Shown here piece by piece: positions 17,342 to 26,104 of a DNA stretch of 64,000 bases. The position numbers and the translations under genes are program-made. Each line of letters opens with the position of its first letter. Position 1 is the stretch's first letter. The notes below the pieces were generated by a model. It saw nothing but the letters and a program-made list of their open reading frames with translations, had not been told where the DNA came from and ran no database searches. Source of the DNA: Fusobacterium sp. GTDB lineage: Bacteria; Fusobacteriota; Fusobacteriia; Fusobacteriales; Fusobacteriaceae. The DNA lies in contig DXWL01000005.1 in NCBI GenBank assembly GCA_019416865.1, positions 14,081 through 78,080 of the forward strand, written 5' to 3'.

Positions 17342-18115
17342 ATGGACAAGAAAGCATTTTTAAAATTATTTAAAGAAAATGATGAATATATGATGAGCAG
17401 TCTTTGGGAGGATATGGAGCTTGTGTGTGATATAGAAGTTCCTGTATTCACCAAAGAATTTTATCCTCCAAATGTATGGAGTGTTCTTGAAAAAACAAAT
17501 ATAAATGGTTTAAAATTTACATGTAAGGGGCTTAACAGTGAGGCGGAAAAAAGAATAATAATGATATCTCCAAAAGATTATGATACAGAGTATATGGAGT
17601 TTCCGCTTATTTATTTTAAAATTGATGGAGAAAACAGATTTCGTGAACTTCTTCATAAAGATTTTTTGGGAACAATAATGAGCCTTGGAATAAAAAGAGA
17701 GGTTATGGGGGATCTTATAGTAAAAAACAGTATATGTTTTGGAGTGATATCAGAGGAAAAATATGATATAATAAATAATAATATAGAAAAAATAGGAACA
17801 GTTCCAATAAAGATTGAAAAAGTGTCAGAGGAAGATATTCCAGACAGCAGTTTTAAAGAGGAGATTTTTTTGGTAAGTTCCTTAAGGCTTGACAGCCTTG
17901 TGTCTTCTGTTTGTGGAATCTCAAGACAAAAGGCTGTAGATGAGATTGATAAGGGTAATGTAATGTTTAATTATAATGTAAACAGAGATAAAAGCACAGA
18001 AATAAGAGAGGGGGATACTCTTACAATAAAAAAAGTAGGAAAATTCAGATTTGAAAAAATTGCAGGAGAGAGCAGGAAAAATAAAATCAGAATAAAAGTA
18101 AAAAGGTTCATATAG
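17342..18115 (+). CDS. YlmH-like S4-domain RNA-binding protein
   Basis: A 257-residue cytoplasmic protein resembling the YlmH family found near cell-division genes in Firmicutes and linked to RNA or ribosome binding. The S4 domain lies at about 180-245 (LRLDSLVSSVCGISRQKAV, then VMFNYNVNRDK and GDTLTIKKVGKF). The N-terminal region has the YlmH-type segment with VWSVLEK and FPLIYFKI. ACAGGAG precedes the ATG. The anchored AsmA-like gene follows 24 bases later and is probably co-transcribed. Its precise job is inferred only from the domain. Confidence 0.8.
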   Translation: MDKKAFLKLFKENDEYMMSSLWEDMELVCDIEVPVFTKEFYPPNVWSVLEKTNINGLKFTCKGLNSEAEKRIIMISPKDYDTEYMEFPLIYFKIDGENRFRELLHKDFLGTIMSLGIKREVMGDLIVKNSICFGVISEEKYDIINNNIEKIGTVPIKIEKVSEEDIPDSSFKEEIFLVSSLRLDSLVSSVCGISRQKAVDEIDKGNVMFNYNVNRDKSTEIREGDTLTIKKVGKFRFEKIAGESRKNKIRIKVKRFI

Positions 18116-18139
18116 AAGGATAACAAGGAGGAATAACAG

Positions 18140-19435
18140 ATGAAAAAATTATTACAGGGAATTATAGTCTTTCTTATGGTTTTAGTGGTTGGATTTTTTG
18201 GTCTTAAAGATACAATTATAAAAAGAGTGCTTGAAAAAGAGCTGACAAATTCATTGGGAACAAATGTCCGTATTTATGGGGTGGATTATTCTGTTTTTAA
18301 AGAGCTTCTTGAGCTTAAAGGAGTGGGAATAGAGAGCAGAGAAAATGATGCTTATGATATTGTGAATATTGGAAAAATTACTACAAAATTAAATTACAAA
18401 GAACTGTTTAATAAAAAAGTAAGGCTTGATAGTGTGGATATTGAAAATATAAAATTGAATGCTGAGACAGACAGAAAAAATACTAAACAGCCTCTTTTAA
18501 ATGCAAGACAAGAAGTAATAAATGATAAGAAAAATCTTTCTGATGAGGAGATAAAAAAACTTGCATCAGTTATTGTGAACAATTATGAAATTTTAATGAA
18601 GGTATCTGAAAATGATATTGAAAGATTTAATAGAGCAAGGGGGGTATTCCTTGCAGCAACAGCTCCTGTAATAGATCAGTATGTTGATCATAAAATAGAA
18701 AGGACAGTACAGGGATATATTTTAGAAATAATAAGCAAATACAGAGCAGTGAGCAACAATGTTCAGATTGCTCTAAGAGAAGCTTCTGATATGGAGTGGA
18801 GTATTGAAATAGGAAATGTAAATATTGTTACAGAACTTTTCGGCAGACAGTTTAAAGGTGCAATAAGTGAATTTTCAACTGATAAAACCAAGATGAATAA
18901 AATGGTAAACTTTACTTTAGATAGTTTGAGCGGTGGAGAAACAGGAAAAATTTCAGGACAAATAAATCCATATATGATGCAGGGAGTAATTTCTACTATA
19001 ATTAATAACGCAGATATAACAGAAGTAAAAGAAGTGGCTGATTATGCAAAGGGTATGGCATATTTAAATCAAAAAATACTTCTTGAAGGAGATAAAATAT
19101 CTATAAATGGTAAGGCTGAAATAAAAAATATCGTTCTTAACAAAGAAAATATAGCTGAAAAATTTTTAAACGATAAAACTGCTGTTGATAAAATTACAGG
19201 AAATGTATCAGACAGAATAGGGGATATGGAAGTAGCCTACAAATATAATCCTAATACAAGAAAAATTTCAATAGACAGTAATATTGCAGAAGAGATAAGT
19301 TATTATATGGGTGCTGATATGCCTCAATTAAAACAGCTTGAAAGACAATTTAAAGAAAAATACGGAGATGATATTAAAAAAGGAAAAGAGGAATTGAAAA
19401 CAAAATTAGAGGGATTTTTCAATTCTTTTAAATAA
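18140..19435 (+). CDS. Membrane-anchored protein, AsmA-like N-terminus, function unknown
   Basis: A 431-residue protein with one N-terminal membrane segment (about 4-25), followed by a long soluble region predicted to face the periplasm. The stretch after the anchor (KRVLEKELTNSLGTNVRIYG, then LLELKGVGIESREN) resembles AsmA/TamB-type N-terminal repeats that guide lipids between membranes. The rest shows no motif I recognise. AAGGAGG precedes the ATG. It ends 12 bases before the SRP RNA promoter and has no obvious own terminator. A role in outer-membrane lipid transport is only inference from that weak resemblance and from the LPS-rich neighbourhood. Confidence 0.6.
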   Translation: MKKLLQGIIVFLMVLVVGFFGLKDTIIKRVLEKELTNSLGTNVRIYGVDYSVFKELLELKGVGIESRENDAYDIVNIGKITTKLNYKELFNKKVRLDSVDIENIKLNAETDRKNTKQPLLNARQEVINDKKNLSDEEIKKLASVIVNNYEILMKVSENDIERFNRARGVFLAATAPVIDQYVDHKIERTVQGYILEIISKYRAVSNNVQIALREASDMEWSIEIGNVNIVTELFGRQFKGAISEFSTDKTKMNKMVNFTLDSLSGGETGKISGQINPYMMQGVISTIINNADITEVKEVADYAKGMAYLNQKILLEGDKISINGKAEIKNIVLNKENIAEKFLNDKTAVDKITGNVSDRIGDMEVAYKYNPNTRKISIDSNIAEEISYYMGADMPQLKQLERQFKEKYGDDIKKGKEELKTKLEGFFNSFK

Positions 19436-19446
19436 GAAAAATATAA

Positions 19447-19475
19447 TTGACTATAAAAAATAGATATGATATAAT
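19447..19475 (+). promoter_or_regulatory. Promoter of the SRP RNA gene
   Basis: TTGACT at 19447-19452 and TATAAT at 19470-19475 have an exact 17-base spacer. This is the best promoter match in the window, and the expected start is about 19481, at the beginning of the RNA. Confidence 0.82.
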
Positions 19476-19480
19476 TTTTA

Positions 19481-19601
19481 AGGCTGTAACAGGCAGTGGA
19501 GGCTTATGGCGTAATTATATCGAACCGTGTCAGATTCGGAAGGAAGCAGCACTAAGGTATCAATTACGGGTGTAGGTTCAAAGCTGTGCTGTGCAGCTTT
19601 A
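19481..19601 (+). ncRNA. ffs: Signal recognition particle RNA (small bacterial type)
   Basis: The conserved SRP core is present: GTGTCAGATTCGGAAGGAAG at 19529-19548, then CAGCACTAAGG. This includes the GGAA tetraloop and the asymmetric internal loop bound by Ffh. The 5' end AAGGCTGTAACAGGCAG pairs with the 3' end CTGTGCTGTGCAGCTTT, closing a rod of about 120 nucleotides without an Alu domain. A strong promoter starts it and a terminator follows about 15 bases later. The ends are estimated within a few bases. The RNA works with Ffh to target membrane and secreted proteins to the Sec translocon. Confidence 0.92.
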
Positions 19602-19614
19602 AAAGTAAAACTGC

Positions 19615-19642
19615 AGGAGAAGGAAATCTTCTCCTTTTTTTT
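19615..19642 (+). terminator. Terminator of ffs
   Basis: AGGAGAAG (19615-19622) pairs perfectly with CTTCTCCT (19628-19635) around a 5-base loop, followed by a T run to 19642. Confidence 0.9.
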
Positions 19643-19664
19643 ATAAGACGGGGTGAATGAAAAG

Positions 19665-20897
19665 ATGTACAAGATATTGGATGCTGATGAGGTAAAAAGT
19701 GAGATAGCAGAATATGAAAAACTAGACAGATCTATACCTATTTTTGATGATGCAGAGTATATTGTTTTAGAAGAAGAGGGAAGAAAAACAGGTTATGCAG
19801 TTATAACTGATAAAGGGAAAAAATATATTTTAGAAAGAATATTTATAAAAAAAGATGAAAGATATAGATCACAGGGGAAAAAACTTGTTAGCTTTATAAT
19901 AAACCATGGAAGAAAAAATAAAAAAGAGATAATTGAATTTACAGAAAAAAACAGAGAGCTGGAAAGTTTTTTTAAAAAAATAGGTTTTAAAGAGATAAAA
20001 AATAGAATGGTTTATGATATCAGTGTTGGTGATGAAAGAAAAAAAGACGGAACGATTGTAGTTATTGGTTCAGTATTTTTGAATATATTTTTGGCAGCAA
20101 TAAAAATTTTTGGAGGGCTTAAAGGAAAATCAAGTGCCTTAGTTGCTGATGGATTTAACTCTCTTTCAGATGTGGTAAGCTCTTTAGCAATTCTTTTAGG
20201 AATACATTTCAGTAATATGCCGGAAGATGAGAATCACCCTTATGGTCATGAAAAAATAGAGAGTGTAATAGGAATTATGGTTGGGCTGTTTGTAGTAATT
20301 ACAGCTTTTGAAATTGGAAGAGGAGCAGTAGAGGAGCTTTTTAAGGGAGGAGAAAAAACAATCCCATCATTTACAACAGTGTATTATGCAGCAATCTCTA
20401 TTCTTGTAAAATATGGAATGTATTTTTATAAAATGAAAATAGGAAAGGCTACAAAAAATGCAGCTCTTATTGCAGATGCAAGGGACAGTAAAAGTGATGT
20501 ATTTTCATCTGCAGGAGTAATAATTGGAGTATTTTTATCTATATTTATTTCTCCTATATTTGATACAATATTAAGTATAATAGTGGCTCTTCTTATCTTA
20601 AAAGAGGGAATAAGCACAATTCTTGAAACATCAAATGTAATTCTTGATAAACAGGAAGAAGATTTTATAGAAAGTATAGAAGATTATGTGTATAAAAATA
20701 CAAATATACAAAATGTTCATGATATTTATATGAGAAGATCAGGAAATAAAATATTTTTAAGTATGCACATAAGGGTAGATAAAAATATGACTGTATATAA
20801 AGCACATCATCTTGCAGACAGTTTACAGGAATCAATAATGGCAGACTTTAAAGAAGTAAAAGAAGTAATGATTCATATAGATTATTTAATTGATTAG
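19665..20897 (+). CDS. GNAT-like domain fused to a cation diffusion facilitator transporter
   Basis: A 410-residue fusion. Residues 1 to about 120 look like a GNAT acetyltransferase: LERIFIKKDERYRSQGKKL resembles motif A with its acetyl-CoA loop, and FFKKIGFKEIKNRMVYDI resembles the usual C-terminal end. From about 125 to 410 it is a CDF metal-efflux protein with several membrane segments, metal-site regions DGFNSLSDVVSS and DARDSKSDVFSS, the loop HPYGHEKIESV and a cytoplasmic C-terminal domain ending MIHIDYLID. The start is the ATG at 19665 behind GGGGTGA; an in-frame GTG at 19653 overlaps that ribosome site. The metal (zinc, iron or manganese) and the role of the GNAT part are unknown. Confidence 0.85.
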   Translation: MYKILDADEVKSEIAEYEKLDRSIPIFDDAEYIVLEEEGRKTGYAVITDKGKKYILERIFIKKDERYRSQGKKLVSFIINHGRKNKKEIIEFTEKNRELESFFKKIGFKEIKNRMVYDISVGDERKKDGTIVVIGSVFLNIFLAAIKIFGGLKGKSSALVADGFNSLSDVVSSLAILLGIHFSNMPEDENHPYGHEKIESVIGIMVGLFVVITAFEIGRGAVEELFKGGEKTIPSFTTVYYAAISILVKYGMYFYKMKIGKATKNAALIADARDSKSDVFSSAGVIIGVFLSIFISPIFDTILSIIVALLILKEGISTILETSNVILDKQEEDFIESIEDYVYKNTNIQNVHDIYMRRSGNKIFLSMHIRVDKNMTVYKAHHLADSLQESIMADFKEVKEVMIHIDYLID

Positions 20898-20918
20898 AAA
20901 AATATCTTATGATATAAT
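20890..20918 (+). promoter_or_regulatory. Promoter of pcrA
   Basis: TTGATT at 20890-20895 and TATAAT at 20913-20918 are 17 bases apart, with TG ahead of the -10. Nineteen bases here (20908-20926) are identical to those at the ffs promoter (19465-19483). The predicted start, near 20925, would leave a leader of only about ten bases. Confidence 0.65.
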
Positions 20919-20933
20919 TTTTAAGGAGATGTA

Positions 20934-23129
20934 ATGAGTATATTAGATAAATTAAATACAGAACAGAAAAAAGCTGGGAAAAAAATAGAAGGGCCTCTTC
21001 TTATTCTTGCAGGGGCAGGTTCTGGAAAAACAAGAACAATTACTTACAGAATAGCTTATATGATACAAGAATTGGGAATATCCCCATATTCTATTCTTGC
21101 AGTAACATTTACAAATAAAGCAGCTAAAGAGATGAAAGAGAGAGTAGAAGGGCTTATAGGTGAAGATGGAAAAAGAGCTATGATTTCCACATTTCACTCA
21201 TTTGGGCTTAGACTTTTGAGAGTTTACAGCAAAGCAATAGGATATGATTCAAATTTTACAATTTATGATGTAGATGATCAGAAAAAAGTAATAAAAGGGA
21301 TAATGAAACAGCTTGTTATAAAAAATAAAGATCTAACAGAGGGAAAAATTGCTTCGAGAATTTCAAAATTGAAAGAGGATGGTGTTTCTCCAGAAGACTA
21401 TGAAAAAAATAATAAGTTTGAGCCTGATGCAAATATAATAAGTGAGGTGTATAGAAGATACAATCAAACTTTAAAAGAAAATAATGGAATGGATTTTTCA
21501 GATATCCTGACAAATACTTATGAACTGCTTAAAAATCAAGAAATCCTTGAAAAGCTTCAGGAAAAATTCAGATATATAATGGTTGATGAGTATCAAGATA
21601 CAAATAATATTCAATATAAGATTATAAATAAAATTGCTCAAAAATATAGAAATCTTTGTGTTGTTGGAGATGAGAACCAAAGTATTTATGGATTCAGAGG
21701 AGCAGATATCAGAAATATCTTAGATTTTGAAAAAGATTATAAAGATGCAGAAGTGATAAAACTTGAAGAAAATTATCGTTCTACTAAGGTAATTCTTGAT
21801 GCAGCAAATGCTGTAATAAAAAATAATAAAACTTCAAAAGATAAAAAACTTTGGACTAAAAAAGCTGTTGGGGATAAAATAATTTTAAAACCTTGCAGTG
21901 ACGGGCGTGATGAAGTAAATTTTGTTGTAGAAGAGATAGTAAAGATGAAAAATGAAGGAAGAAGGTATAATGACTTTACAATTCTTTACAGAACAAATGC
22001 TCAATCAAGACTTTTTGAAGAGGGATTTTTAAGATATAATATCCCTTATAAAATTTTTGGTGGAATGCAGTTCTATCAAAGAGCAGAGATAAAAGATATT
22101 CTTGCTTATATGTCTGTTATTAACAATACAAGAGATGGAATAAATCTTGACAGAATTATAAATGTTCCAAAAAGAAAAATAGGGGACAAAACAATAGAAA
22201 AAATTAGAAACTATGCTGAGGAAAAAGGTTTAAGTATTTATGACAGTTTGAAAGAGGCAGTAAATATTTCTGGACTTAGTACAGCTGTTACAGAAAAACT
22301 TACAGAGTTTTTAAATATGATGACAGAACTTGAAGAGCTTAGTATGGAACTTTCTGTATCAGAACTTTTTGATGAGATAATTAAAAAGACAGGATATTTT
22401 TCATATCTTAACAGCTCTTATGATGATGCAGAAACAAGAACAGAAAATATAGAGGAGTTAAAAAATTCAATCATTGAGCTTGAAAATATAGTGGAAAATT
22501 TAACTCTTAGAGAATATCTTGAAAATGTTTCGCTTGTCAGTGCCACAGATGATTTGGACAGTGAAAGAGAATATGTAAAACTTATGACAATCCATAATGC
22601 TAAAGGGCTTGAGTTTCCTGTGGTATTTTTAGCAGGAATGGAAGATGAAGTTTTTCCAAATTCTATGAAAGTTATGATTGATAATTCTGAACTTGAAGAG
22701 GAAAGAAGAATTTGCTATGTGGCAATTACAAGAGCAGAGGAAAAACTTTATATGAGCCATGCTGCAATGAGATATATGTATGGAAGAATGGATTACAGAA
22801 CACCTTCAAGATTTATCAGAGAAATTCCAGAAGATTTATTTGATATAAGAAGAAATGTATTAATTCAGTCTGCTTCAAAAGAAACAGAAAAAATAAATAA
22901 AGTTGCTCAAAGCGGAATGAAGCTTAATGTTATTTCAGATACTAAAAAGCTAGGGAAACAGCTTGAAGCAGCCAAAGAATTTCCATACAAAGTAGGAGAA
23001 ACAGTTACTCATATAAAATTCGGACTTGGAAAAATTGTAGGAGTAAATGAAAAGAAGATACAGGTACAATTTGTTGACGGTAAAAGAGAGATAGCTATGA
23101 TACTGGCTGAAAAATTCTTAAAGAAATAA
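20934..23129 (+). CDS. pcrA: UvrD/PcrA-type DNA helicase
   Basis: An ATP-dependent 3'-5' helicase for repair and replication restart, 731 residues, the usual PcrA length. Motifs in order: Walker A GAGSGKTRTITYRI (about 27-40), VDEYQDTN, GDENQSIYGFRGAD, ENYRSTKVI, TIHNAKGLEFPVVF and CYVAITRAEEKL. The C-terminus has the Tudor-like PcrA tail (PYKVGETVTHIKFGLGKIVG). AAGGAG precedes the ATG. It begins 36 bases after the fusion gene and is followed 29 bases later by lpxC. uvrD would be an equally fair name. Confidence 0.95.
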   Translation: MSILDKLNTEQKKAGKKIEGPLLILAGAGSGKTRTITYRIAYMIQELGISPYSILAVTFTNKAAKEMKERVEGLIGEDGKRAMISTFHSFGLRLLRVYSKAIGYDSNFTIYDVDDQKKVIKGIMKQLVIKNKDLTEGKIASRISKLKEDGVSPEDYEKNNKFEPDANIISEVYRRYNQTLKENNGMDFSDILTNTYELLKNQEILEKLQEKFRYIMVDEYQDTNNIQYKIINKIAQKYRNLCVVGDENQSIYGFRGADIRNILDFEKDYKDAEVIKLEENYRSTKVILDAANAVIKNNKTSKDKKLWTKKAVGDKIILKPCSDGRDEVNFVVEEIVKMKNEGRRYNDFTILYRTNAQSRLFEEGFLRYNIPYKIFGGMQFYQRAEIKDILAYMSVINNTRDGINLDRIINVPKRKIGDKTIEKIRNYAEEKGLSIYDSLKEAVNISGLSTAVTEKLTEFLNMMTELEELSMELSVSELFDEIIKKTGYFSYLNSSYDDAETRTENIEELKNSIIELENIVENLTLREYLENVSLVSATDDLDSEREYVKLMTIHNAKGLEFPVVFLAGMEDEVFPNSMKVMIDNSELEEERRICYVAITRAEEKLYMSHAAMRYMYGRMDYRTPSRFIREIPEDLFDIRRNVLIQSASKETEKINKVAQSGMKLNVISDTKKLGKQLEAAKEFPYKVGETVTHIKFGLGKIVGVNEKKIQVQFVDGKREIAMILAEKFLKK

Positions 23130-23158
23130 AAATTTTTGAAAAAATAGGAGGGGAAACT

Positions 23159-23986
23159 TTGAAAAGAAAAACTCTGGCAAATGAGATTTTTTATGAGGGG
23201 ATAGGACTTCATAAAGGTAAAAATATAAAGCTTCACCTTATTCCTGCTGAAAAAGGGGGAATAATTTTTAAAAGAGTGGATATGGAAGAGGGAAAAAATG
23301 AAATAGCCCTTGATATAGAAAATACTTTTGATCTGACAAGAGGAACAAATCTTAAAAATGAATTTGGTGCTTGTGTATATACAATAGAGCATTTTTTATC
23401 AGCACTTTATATTTTTGGAATAACAGATCTTATTGTTGAACTTGATGAAAATGAACTGCCAATAGGAGATGGAAGTGCAAGAATATTTATAGAAGAGATA
23501 GAAAAAGCTGGGATAAAAGAGCTTCAAGAAGATACAGAAGAGATAGTTATTACAGAACCTATCTATCTTTCAAAAGGGGACAAGCATATAGTGGCCCTTC
23601 CTTACAATGGATATAAACTTACTTATACAATAAAATTCGATCATACATTTTTAAAGACACAGATGCTTGAACTTGATGTAGATTTAGATAGCTACAAAAA
23701 AAATATAGGAAATGCTAGAACTTTTGGTTTTGATTATGAGATAGAGTATTTGAAGAAAAATAATCTTGCTCTTGGAGGAACTTTGGATAATGCTATTGTT
23801 ATTCAAAAAGATGGAGTTATGAATCCAAGCGGTTTAAGATATGAAGATGAGTTTGTAAGACATAAAATGCTGGACATTATAGGGGATTTAAAAGTTTTGA
23901 ATAAACCTATAAAAGCACATATAATAGCAGTAAAAGCTGGACATGCTTTGGACATAGAATTTGCACAACTTATAAAAAAATTATAA
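23159..23986 (+). CDS. lpxC: UDP-3-O-acyl-N-acetylglucosamine deacetylase
   Basis: Zinc amidase for the committed step of lipid A synthesis, 275 residues. Zinc ligands are visible as H78 in TIEHFLSALY and as H235 and D239 in VRHKMLDIIGDL; a late His lies in AGHALDI. The start is TTG at 23159 behind AGGAGGGG. This gives the expected N-terminus KRKTLANEIFYEGIGLHKGK, and no suitable ATG exists nearby. It is the first gene of the lipid A cluster, 29 bases after pcrA. The rare start codon may hold down expression of this rate-setting enzyme, but that is inference. Confidence 0.96.
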   Translation: MKRKTLANEIFYEGIGLHKGKNIKLHLIPAEKGGIIFKRVDMEEGKNEIALDIENTFDLTRGTNLKNEFGACVYTIEHFLSALYIFGITDLIVELDENELPIGDGSARIFIEEIEKAGIKELQEDTEEIVITEPIYLSKGDKHIVALPYNGYKLTYTIKFDHTFLKTQMLELDVDLDSYKKNIGNARTFGFDYEIEYLKKNNLALGGTLDNAIVIQKDGVMNPSGLRYEDEFVRHKMLDIIGDLKVLNKPIKAHIIAVKAGHALDIEFAQLIKKL

Positions 23987-24001
23987 ATAAATTAAAAAAT
24001 T

Positions 24002-24010
24002 TGGTATAAT
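24002..24010 (+). promoter_or_regulatory. Extended -10 promoter before fabZ
   Basis: TGGTATAAT (TATAAT at 24005-24010) lies in the 58-base lpxC-fabZ gap, about 35 bases before the fabZ ATG. The -35 region, at the lpxC stop, is weak. It would allow fabZ-lpxA-lpxI-lpxB-msbA to be expressed apart from lpxC. Confidence 0.45.
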
Positions 24011-24044
24011 AGTACTAAAGAACAAATCAGGAGGAATACAAAAT

Positions 24045-24482
24045 ATGTTAGATACATTGGAAATAATGAAAAGAATACCACATAGATATCCATTTTTATT
24101 AGTGGACAGAATATTAGAGCTTGATATAGAAAATCAAAAAGTAATAGGACTTAAAAATGTAACTGTAAATGAGGAATATTTTAACGGACATTTCCCTGGA
24201 CACCCTATTGTTCCGGGAGTAATCATTGTAGAAGGAATAGCTCAATGCCTTGGAGTACTTGTATTTGAACAACAAGGAGATCCTGAACATCCAAAAGTTC
24301 CTTATTTCGCAGCTATCGAAAATGTAAAATTTAAATCTCCAGTAAGACCAGGAGATCAAATTATATATGAAGCACAAATCGAAAAACAAAGAAGAAATAT
24401 AGTAAAAGCTAATGGAGTTGCAAAAGTTGACGGAAAAGTTGTTGCAGAAGTGAAGTTTACTTTTAGCATAATGGATAAATAA
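24045..24482 (+). CDS. fabZ: 3-hydroxyacyl-ACP dehydratase
   Basis: Fatty-acid elongation dehydratase of 145 residues, acting on 3-hydroxyacyl-ACP in the cytoplasm. The hot-dog fold signature is intact: HRYPFLLVDRILEL near the N-terminus, then FNGHFPGHPIVPGVIIVEG with the catalytic His and the Glu of the active site. AGGAGG precedes the ATG. Its position between lpxC and lpxA is the classic arrangement that balances phospholipid and lipid A synthesis, since both use the same 3-hydroxyacyl-ACP pool. Confidence 0.97.
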   Translation: MLDTLEIMKRIPHRYPFLLVDRILELDIENQKVIGLKNVTVNEEYFNGHFPGHPIVPGVIIVEGIAQCLGVLVFEQQGDPEHPKVPYFAAIENVKFKSPVRPGDQIIYEAQIEKQRRNIVKANGVAKVDGKVVAEVKFTFSIMDK

Positions 24483-24503
24483 TATCTGGACAGGGGGAGA
24501 AAA

Positions 24504-25277
24504 GTGGTAGAGATACATAATACTTCCATAATAGAAGAAGGAGCTGTTATAGAAGATGGTGTAAAGATAGGCCCTTTTTGTATAATAGGAAAAGATGTAA
24601 AAATAGGAGCAAATACAACGATTCAATCTCATGTTGTGATTGAAGGAATAACAGAGATAGGAGAAAATAATACTATTTATTCTTTTGCCTCTATAGGAAA
24701 AGTAAATCAGGATCTTAAATACAAAGGTGAACCTACAAAAACAATAATAGGAAATAATAATACAATAAGAGAATTTGTAACTATCCACAGAGGAACTGAT
24801 GACAGATGGGAAACAAGAATAGGGAATAATAATCTTATTATGGCTTATGTCCATGTTGCCCACGATGTAATAATCGGTGATAACTGTATTTTCTCAAATA
24901 ATGCAACTCTTGCAGGTCATGTTGTTGTTGAAGACTGGGTAATTATCGGAGGAATGACACCAGTACACCAATTCTGCAGAATAGGAGCTCATGCAATGGT
25001 AGGAGGAGCATCAGCTGTTACTCAAGATGTATGTCCTTTTATACTTGCTGACGGAAACAAAGTAGTACCTGTAGGACTTAATAATGTAGGACTTAGAAGA
25101 AGAGGATTTACAGATGAAGAACTTCTTGAACTAAAGAGAGCCTATAAAACAATTTTCAGAAAAGGTCTTCCTTTAAAAACAGCACTTCAGGAGCTGGAAG
25201 AAACTTATTCTGAAAGTAAAAATGTAATGTACCTTGTTAATTTTATAAAAAACAGTAAACGGGGGATAGTAAAATAA
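24504..25277 (+). CDS. lpxA: UDP-N-acetylglucosamine O-acyltransferase
   Basis: First acyltransferase of lipid A synthesis, 257 residues. Left-handed beta-helix hexapeptide repeats fill the first two thirds (IEDGVKIGPFCIIGK and similar). The active-site region is MAYVHVAHDVIIGDN, with the catalytic His corresponding to the known one in LpxA. A helical C-terminus follows. The start is GTG at 24504 behind GGGGGAG, giving VEIHNTSIIEEGAVIE. The stop overlaps the lpxI start by one base (TAATG). Confidence 0.96.
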   Translation: MVEIHNTSIIEEGAVIEDGVKIGPFCIIGKDVKIGANTTIQSHVVIEGITEIGENNTIYSFASIGKVNQDLKYKGEPTKTIIGNNNTIREFVTIHRGTDDRWETRIGNNNLIMAYVHVAHDVIIGDNCIFSNNATLAGHVVVEDWVIIGGMTPVHQFCRIGAHAMVGGASAVTQDVCPFILADGNKVVPVGLNNVGLRRRGFTDEELLELKRAYKTIFRKGLPLKTALQELEETYSESKNVMYLVNFIKNSKRGIVK

Positions 25278-26086
25278 TGGAAAGAATAGGTGTGATAGTC
25301 GGAAACGGAAAACTTCCCTACTCTTTTTTAAAAGAAGCAGAAAAACAAAACAGTGAAATAGAAGTATTTCCCATAGGACTGTTTGATACTATTGAAGAAG
25401 AGATAAAAAAATATAAAAATTTTAAAAGATTTAATATAGGTGAAGTAGGAAATATCACAAAATATCTTATTCTAAATGGAATAAAAAAAGTTGTTATGAT
25501 TGGAAAAGTTGAAAAAGAAGTAATTTTCCAAGATATGCAGCTGGATAAATATGGAGAGGAAATAGTCAACAGTCTTCCGGACAAAAAAGATGAAACTCTC
25601 CTTTTTGCCGTTATTGCATTTTTTAGACTTAATGGAATAAAAGTTCTGCCTCAGAACTATCTTTTAAAAAAAATTATGTTTGAAGAAAAATGCTATACCA
25701 AAATAAAGCCAAATGAAGATGATTATAAAACAATAAAAATAGGAACAGAAGCAGCCAAACATCTGAGTGAGATAGATGCAGGGCAGACAGTTGTATGTAA
25801 AGATTCCTCTGTTGTAGCTCTTGAAGGGATAGAAGGAACAGATAAAACTATCCAAAGAGGAGGGGAACTTGGAGGAGATGGCTGTATAATAGTAAAAATG
25901 GCAAGACCTCAGCAGGATATGAGAGTGGATATTCCAACTGTTGGAATAGAAACAATAAAAAGACTTGCAGAGATAAAAGCTAAAGGTATTGTGGGAGAGG
26001 CAGGAAAGATGATTTTTACAGATCAAGAAGAAGCAATAAAACTTGCCGATAAACACAATATATTTATAATGGGAATAAAACCTTAA
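25277..26086 (+). CDS. lpxI: UDP-2,3-diacylglucosamine pyrophosphatase, LpxI type
   Basis: Hydrolase making lipid X, 269 residues, of the DUF1009/LpxI family rather than the LpxH metallophosphatase. The N-terminal domain starts GVIVGNGKLPYSFLKEA. The C-terminal domain has QTVVCKDSSVVALEGIEGTD and QRGGELGGDGCIIVKMARPQ, typical of LpxI. It is translationally coupled to lpxA (TAATG) and lies 18 bases before lpxB. No LpxH-like gene is in the window, so this is probably the enzyme for the step. Confidence 0.95.
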   Translation: MERIGVIVGNGKLPYSFLKEAEKQNSEIEVFPIGLFDTIEEEIKKYKNFKRFNIGEVGNITKYLILNGIKKVVMIGKVEKEVIFQDMQLDKYGEEIVNSLPDKKDETLLFAVIAFFRLNGIKVLPQNYLLKKIMFEEKCYTKIKPNEDDYKTIKIGTEAAKHLSEIDAGQTVVCKDSSVVALEGIEGTDKTIQRGGELGGDGCIIVKMARPQQDMRVDIPTVGIETIKRLAEIKAKGIVGEAGKMIFTDQEEAIKLADKHNIFIMGIKP

Positions 26087-26104
26087 AATTAAGGAGCAAA
26101 AAAT

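Noticed and set aside
19478..19672. Minus-strand open frame over the SRP RNA
   Set aside because: It is antisense to a clear ffs gene with promoter and terminator, and it has no protein-family features.
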